Origin: Haemonchus contortus
Taxonomy: Eukaryota; Nematoda; Chromadorea; Rhabditida; Trichostrongylidae
Direction: 5' to 3'
Length of the DNA stretch: 64,000 nt
Assembly (NCBI GenBank): GCA_000469685.2
Contig: LS997567.1
Coordinates: 21,810,108-21,874,107 of the forward strand
Shown one piece after another: positions 61,570 to 64,000 of this stretch. The notes under the pieces were generated by a model. The model was not told the DNA's origin. It made no database searches and saw only the letters and a program-made list of their open reading frames with translations. Made by a program: the position numbers and the translations under genes. Each line of letters begins with the position of its first letter. Within the stretch, counting starts at the first letter, position 1.

Positions 61570-63330
61570 TTCCTATCGTGTTCTCCCCCATTCAATGGAT
61601 ACCCTCTAGAACCCTTACACCCACCCTTATCGTGCTATCCTTATTTGAGCGATACGCAACCGCAACGACCTTAACTCTGCCTCACTGCCTTCTCTTTTCA
61701 ATTGTTGGGATACCATATATGGACCCTACTATTTTCTGCACTTATTTAGTGGCTATCGTATTTGGAACTTCACTTCTCCCCTACCGAGTTCTCCTCATAT
61801 TCAATAACTACCATATATGGACCTTCACTCCGCCTCCATCGTGTTCTTCTTTTATTCAAGAGATATCATATATGGACCCTACCAATTTGCGCTCTCATTT
61901 AACCCATTGACGACCATGCAGTCCACATGTGGTCTGCAGTTGTATTTTTTGTTTTATTCATCTATATTTCCATTTTTTTGGCATTTTTTTCTCAAAACAT
62001 TACATCAGGCCCAAATGAAACTACATAAAGCGTGACCCTGGAGAATCTTCTAAGTTTGCAATTGTAAAGGTGTTTTTTCGAAGGAGCACATTACCTTGGT
62101 AAATTTTTCGTTCGTTGAACTATTTCAAAAAATGAGATATTTCGAGAAGACGGTCTTCACTGGCATTTTCGCTGTCATCGATCAAGTGCAAAGCTCGTAA
62201 AAGTTCCCCGAAACGATTTCTGGTGATGATTGAACTCTTTAATTAAATGACCTCAAGACTGAGGGCCGATTCTATAATAAAGATCAATAATCAATCATCG
62301 TGGGCATTCTTGCCGAACCAATTTGAAGGACCACTCCGAAAACTTACAAATACCTCTTATAAACCTTTAAAAATGGTCATGCTGGACTATGAGAGTGGAC
62401 GAAAAGCCCATCGGTCCCTCGCGGCGGTTTTCCCGCAAAAAGTCACGGTCGTCAATGTGGTTAATGGCTATCACATATAGCTCCCATTCTGCCTCTACCG
62501 TTTTCTCTTTTCATTCAAGGGATACTATATATTTGCCTAGCCATTTTCCGCATTTATTCAATGGTTACCGTCTATGGATCTTCACTTCTTCCCTACCGTG
62601 TTTTCCTCTCAATTAATGGATAACATGTACGAACCTTCACCCTGCCTTCTAGGATCTCCTCTTATGTAATGAATATATAATGAATACCGTATGCGGACCA
62701 TCACTCTTGCCTCAACCGTCTCCTCTCATTTACACACCATGTACGGACCCTACTACTTTCTGCAGTTATTTAATGGCTACCGTATATAGACCTTCACTTC
62801 TCCCTACAGGGTTCTCCCCATAATCAACAGCTACCATATATGTACTTTCACTCCGCCTCCATCATGTTCTCCTTCCATTTATGAGATATCATGTATGGAC
62901 CCCACCATTTTCTGCGCTTGGCTACCGTGATGGCTACCGTATATGGATCCTCGCTTCTCCCCTGCCGGTTTTCCTCTCATGTAATGGATACAGTACATAC
63001 CTTTACTCTACTTCTATGGGTTCTCTCATTTGATGGATACCGTGCATGGCCCTTCACTTTGTCTCTGCCATGGTCTCCTTCGGTTCAAGGGGTACCATTT
63101 ATGGATCTACCATAAATGGTTCTCCTCTCATTTAATGGATACCGTATATGGACCTTTACTCCGCCTCCACCGTGTTCTCCTTCCATTCAATGGGCACCGC
63201 CTATAAACTTTCTTTTTCCGTTTACTGGGTTCTCCTCTCATATTATGGGTACCGTACGTGCACCTCCCTCTTTCACAACCGTGTTCTCTCATCCGAGGAA
63301 TACCGTGCATGGATGTCCCTCCATCCCTAT
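61570..63330 (+). repeat. Diverged ~58-bp minisatellite, interrupted by a TTAA element
   Basis: Words of the form ATGGATACCGTATATGGACC, TTCACTCYGCCTC and CGTGTTCTCCTYTCATT recur about every 55-60 bp (61711, 61806, 61862, 62466, 62561, 62615, 62680, 62760, 62830, 62890, 62940 and on to 63310). About 20 units in ~1.2 kb after removing the insertion at 61903-62460. Plus-strand frames through it are repeat artefacts. Confidence 0.85.
61903..62460. mobile_element. TTAA family B element, copy 2 (558 bp)
   Basis: TTAA then CCCATTGACGACC, inverse end GGTCGTCAATGTGG then TTAA. The minisatellite unit it interrupts reads CATTTAATGGCTA elsewhere (near 62770), the same as the two flanks joined at one TTAA, so the 4-bp duplication is shown by an empty paralogue. 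Non-coding. Confidence 0.88.
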
Positions 63331-63457
63331 CCTCATATTATCCAATGGATTTCAAATCAGTGACACGTTCGTACTTACTCTATCTCCCTATTAAGGGATA
63401 AAGGATAAAGATATACAGGATATACATTGGATAATGTGCAAATACCATAAAGGATAA
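63331..63457. other. Short GGATAAAG/ATATACA repeats
   Basis: AAGGATAAAG and GGATATACA words are repeated; nothing else seen. Confidence 0.5.
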
Positions 63458-63750
63458 AGGTTTAAGTTTTTTGCGTTAATCAATCCCGTCCGAGGGATGC
63501 GCCCCCGCACTCGACTTCCATTCAGGATCGCAGTGGCGTAATGAGTGCGTATGTGGCCTTTACAATGATTTGCGGTGGCCAGCCAATGTACAAGTCAGTG
63601 TTTTTATCCTCCCAGACGAGTCTGGTACCAATTCACCGACCCCGGAGAGATGGAAGGCTTGGTTGGCCTAGGCGGGCATCGATCCGGGATTCGAACCTCT
63701 GACCGTGCGTGTGGTATAGTGCGCCACTTGCCACTACACCACCGCCGCCT
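63458..63750 (-). mobile_element. tRNA-derived SINE, copy 2 (~293 bp)
   Basis: The minus strand starts AGGCGGCGGTGGTGTAGTGG (A box TGGTGTAGTGG), a tRNA-like middle, and a B box (GGTTCGAATCC) about 50 bp on, then the shared body and a T/A-rich tail. Full-length relative to the copy at 39550. The cloverleaf is degraded, so it is not called a tRNA gene. Confidence 0.85.
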
Positions 63751-64000
63751 ATTTCCCTATTATTCAATAAAAACCTTTAAAGTCTCACTTCCGCATCCAG
63801 CTCCTCATTTGATTTTATGGAATTGTCCACCTTCGTATTTTTCCTATATCGATTTACATGCAATCTTTCTTAGGTTTATAACTTGAAGCGAAATGGTAAG
63901 TGACAGGTAGGAACAACGTCCATTGATTGTCATTTGAGTGATCACTGCCTAGATCAATTATGCTGATCCCCTACCTTTTCAGCCTCTCTTCATTCAACTG
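63751..64000. other. Unassigned sequence
   Basis: No recognisable feature. Confidence 0.4.

Noticed and set aside
44101..64000. Further AP-2 mu exons (ELLDE end, N-terminal longin, C-terminal mu homology domain)
   Set aside because: Scanned for conserved peptides on the minus strand; none found besides the three exons reported.

Overview
This window is eukaryotic and looks like a nematode, probably a clade V strongylid-type genome. The evidence is short exons bounded by GT...TTTCAG-type introns, an AP-2 mu subunit very close to the Caenorhabditis protein, and a repeat load of RTE-clade LINEs, BEL/Pao elements with a phlebovirus-like env, Tc1/mariner elements, piggyBac-type TTAA elements, Helitrons and a tRNA-derived SINE. 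No rRNA, functional tRNA, CRISPR or bacterial-type gene is visible.

The only host gene I can prove is on the minus strand: the AP-2 clathrin-adaptor mu subunit (C. elegans dpy-23/apm-2). Its exons lie at 45015-45097, 44920-44937 (an 18-nt microexon) and 3092-3227, in phase with each other and with canonical splice sites. The second and third are separated by a 41.7-kb intron. Upstream exons lie beyond 64000 and downstream exons beyond base 1, so almost the whole window is intronic sequence of one gene, filled with nested transposons.

Layout. 1-2962: 5' end of a minus-strand Helitron made almost entirely of a 2.9-kb (ACAT)n array. 3092-3227: AP-2 mu exon. 3428-9035: a TTAA element, an inverted-repeat element and a 596-bp tandem duplication. 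9100-12262: decayed RTE-type LINE. 13213-29800: a 12-kb spacer flanked by ~1.9-kb inverted arms. The spacer holds two opposed Helitron 5' ends and a BEL/Pao element (20057-26891, 5-bp target duplication) whose 5' LTR is split by a complete 2,346-bp Helitron. 29803-32440: a second LINE (minus). 33320-34980: piggyBac and maT-type transposase remnants. 35175-38501: complete minus-strand Helitron with a 2.2-kb complex microsatellite. 38730-44100: cluster of Tc1/mariner elements and a SINE spaced by (TA)n. 44920-45097: AP-2 mu exons. 45302-47815: Helitron. 48350-59682: exploded minus-strand BEL/Pao element(s) with gag, protease, RT, integrase tail and phlebovirus-like env, interrupted by Helitrons, a Tc-type element with an intron, a mariner and MITEs. 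59670-64000: Tc MITE, ~58-bp minisatellite, TTAA element and SINE.

The main discovery is a Helitron family with at least eight copies. Its ends (5' TC..., 3' hairpin then CTGG, insertion between A and T) can be proved against the uninterrupted second LTR of the BEL element. Its 5' segment is the site where kilobase-long tetranucleotide arrays have grown in two copies.
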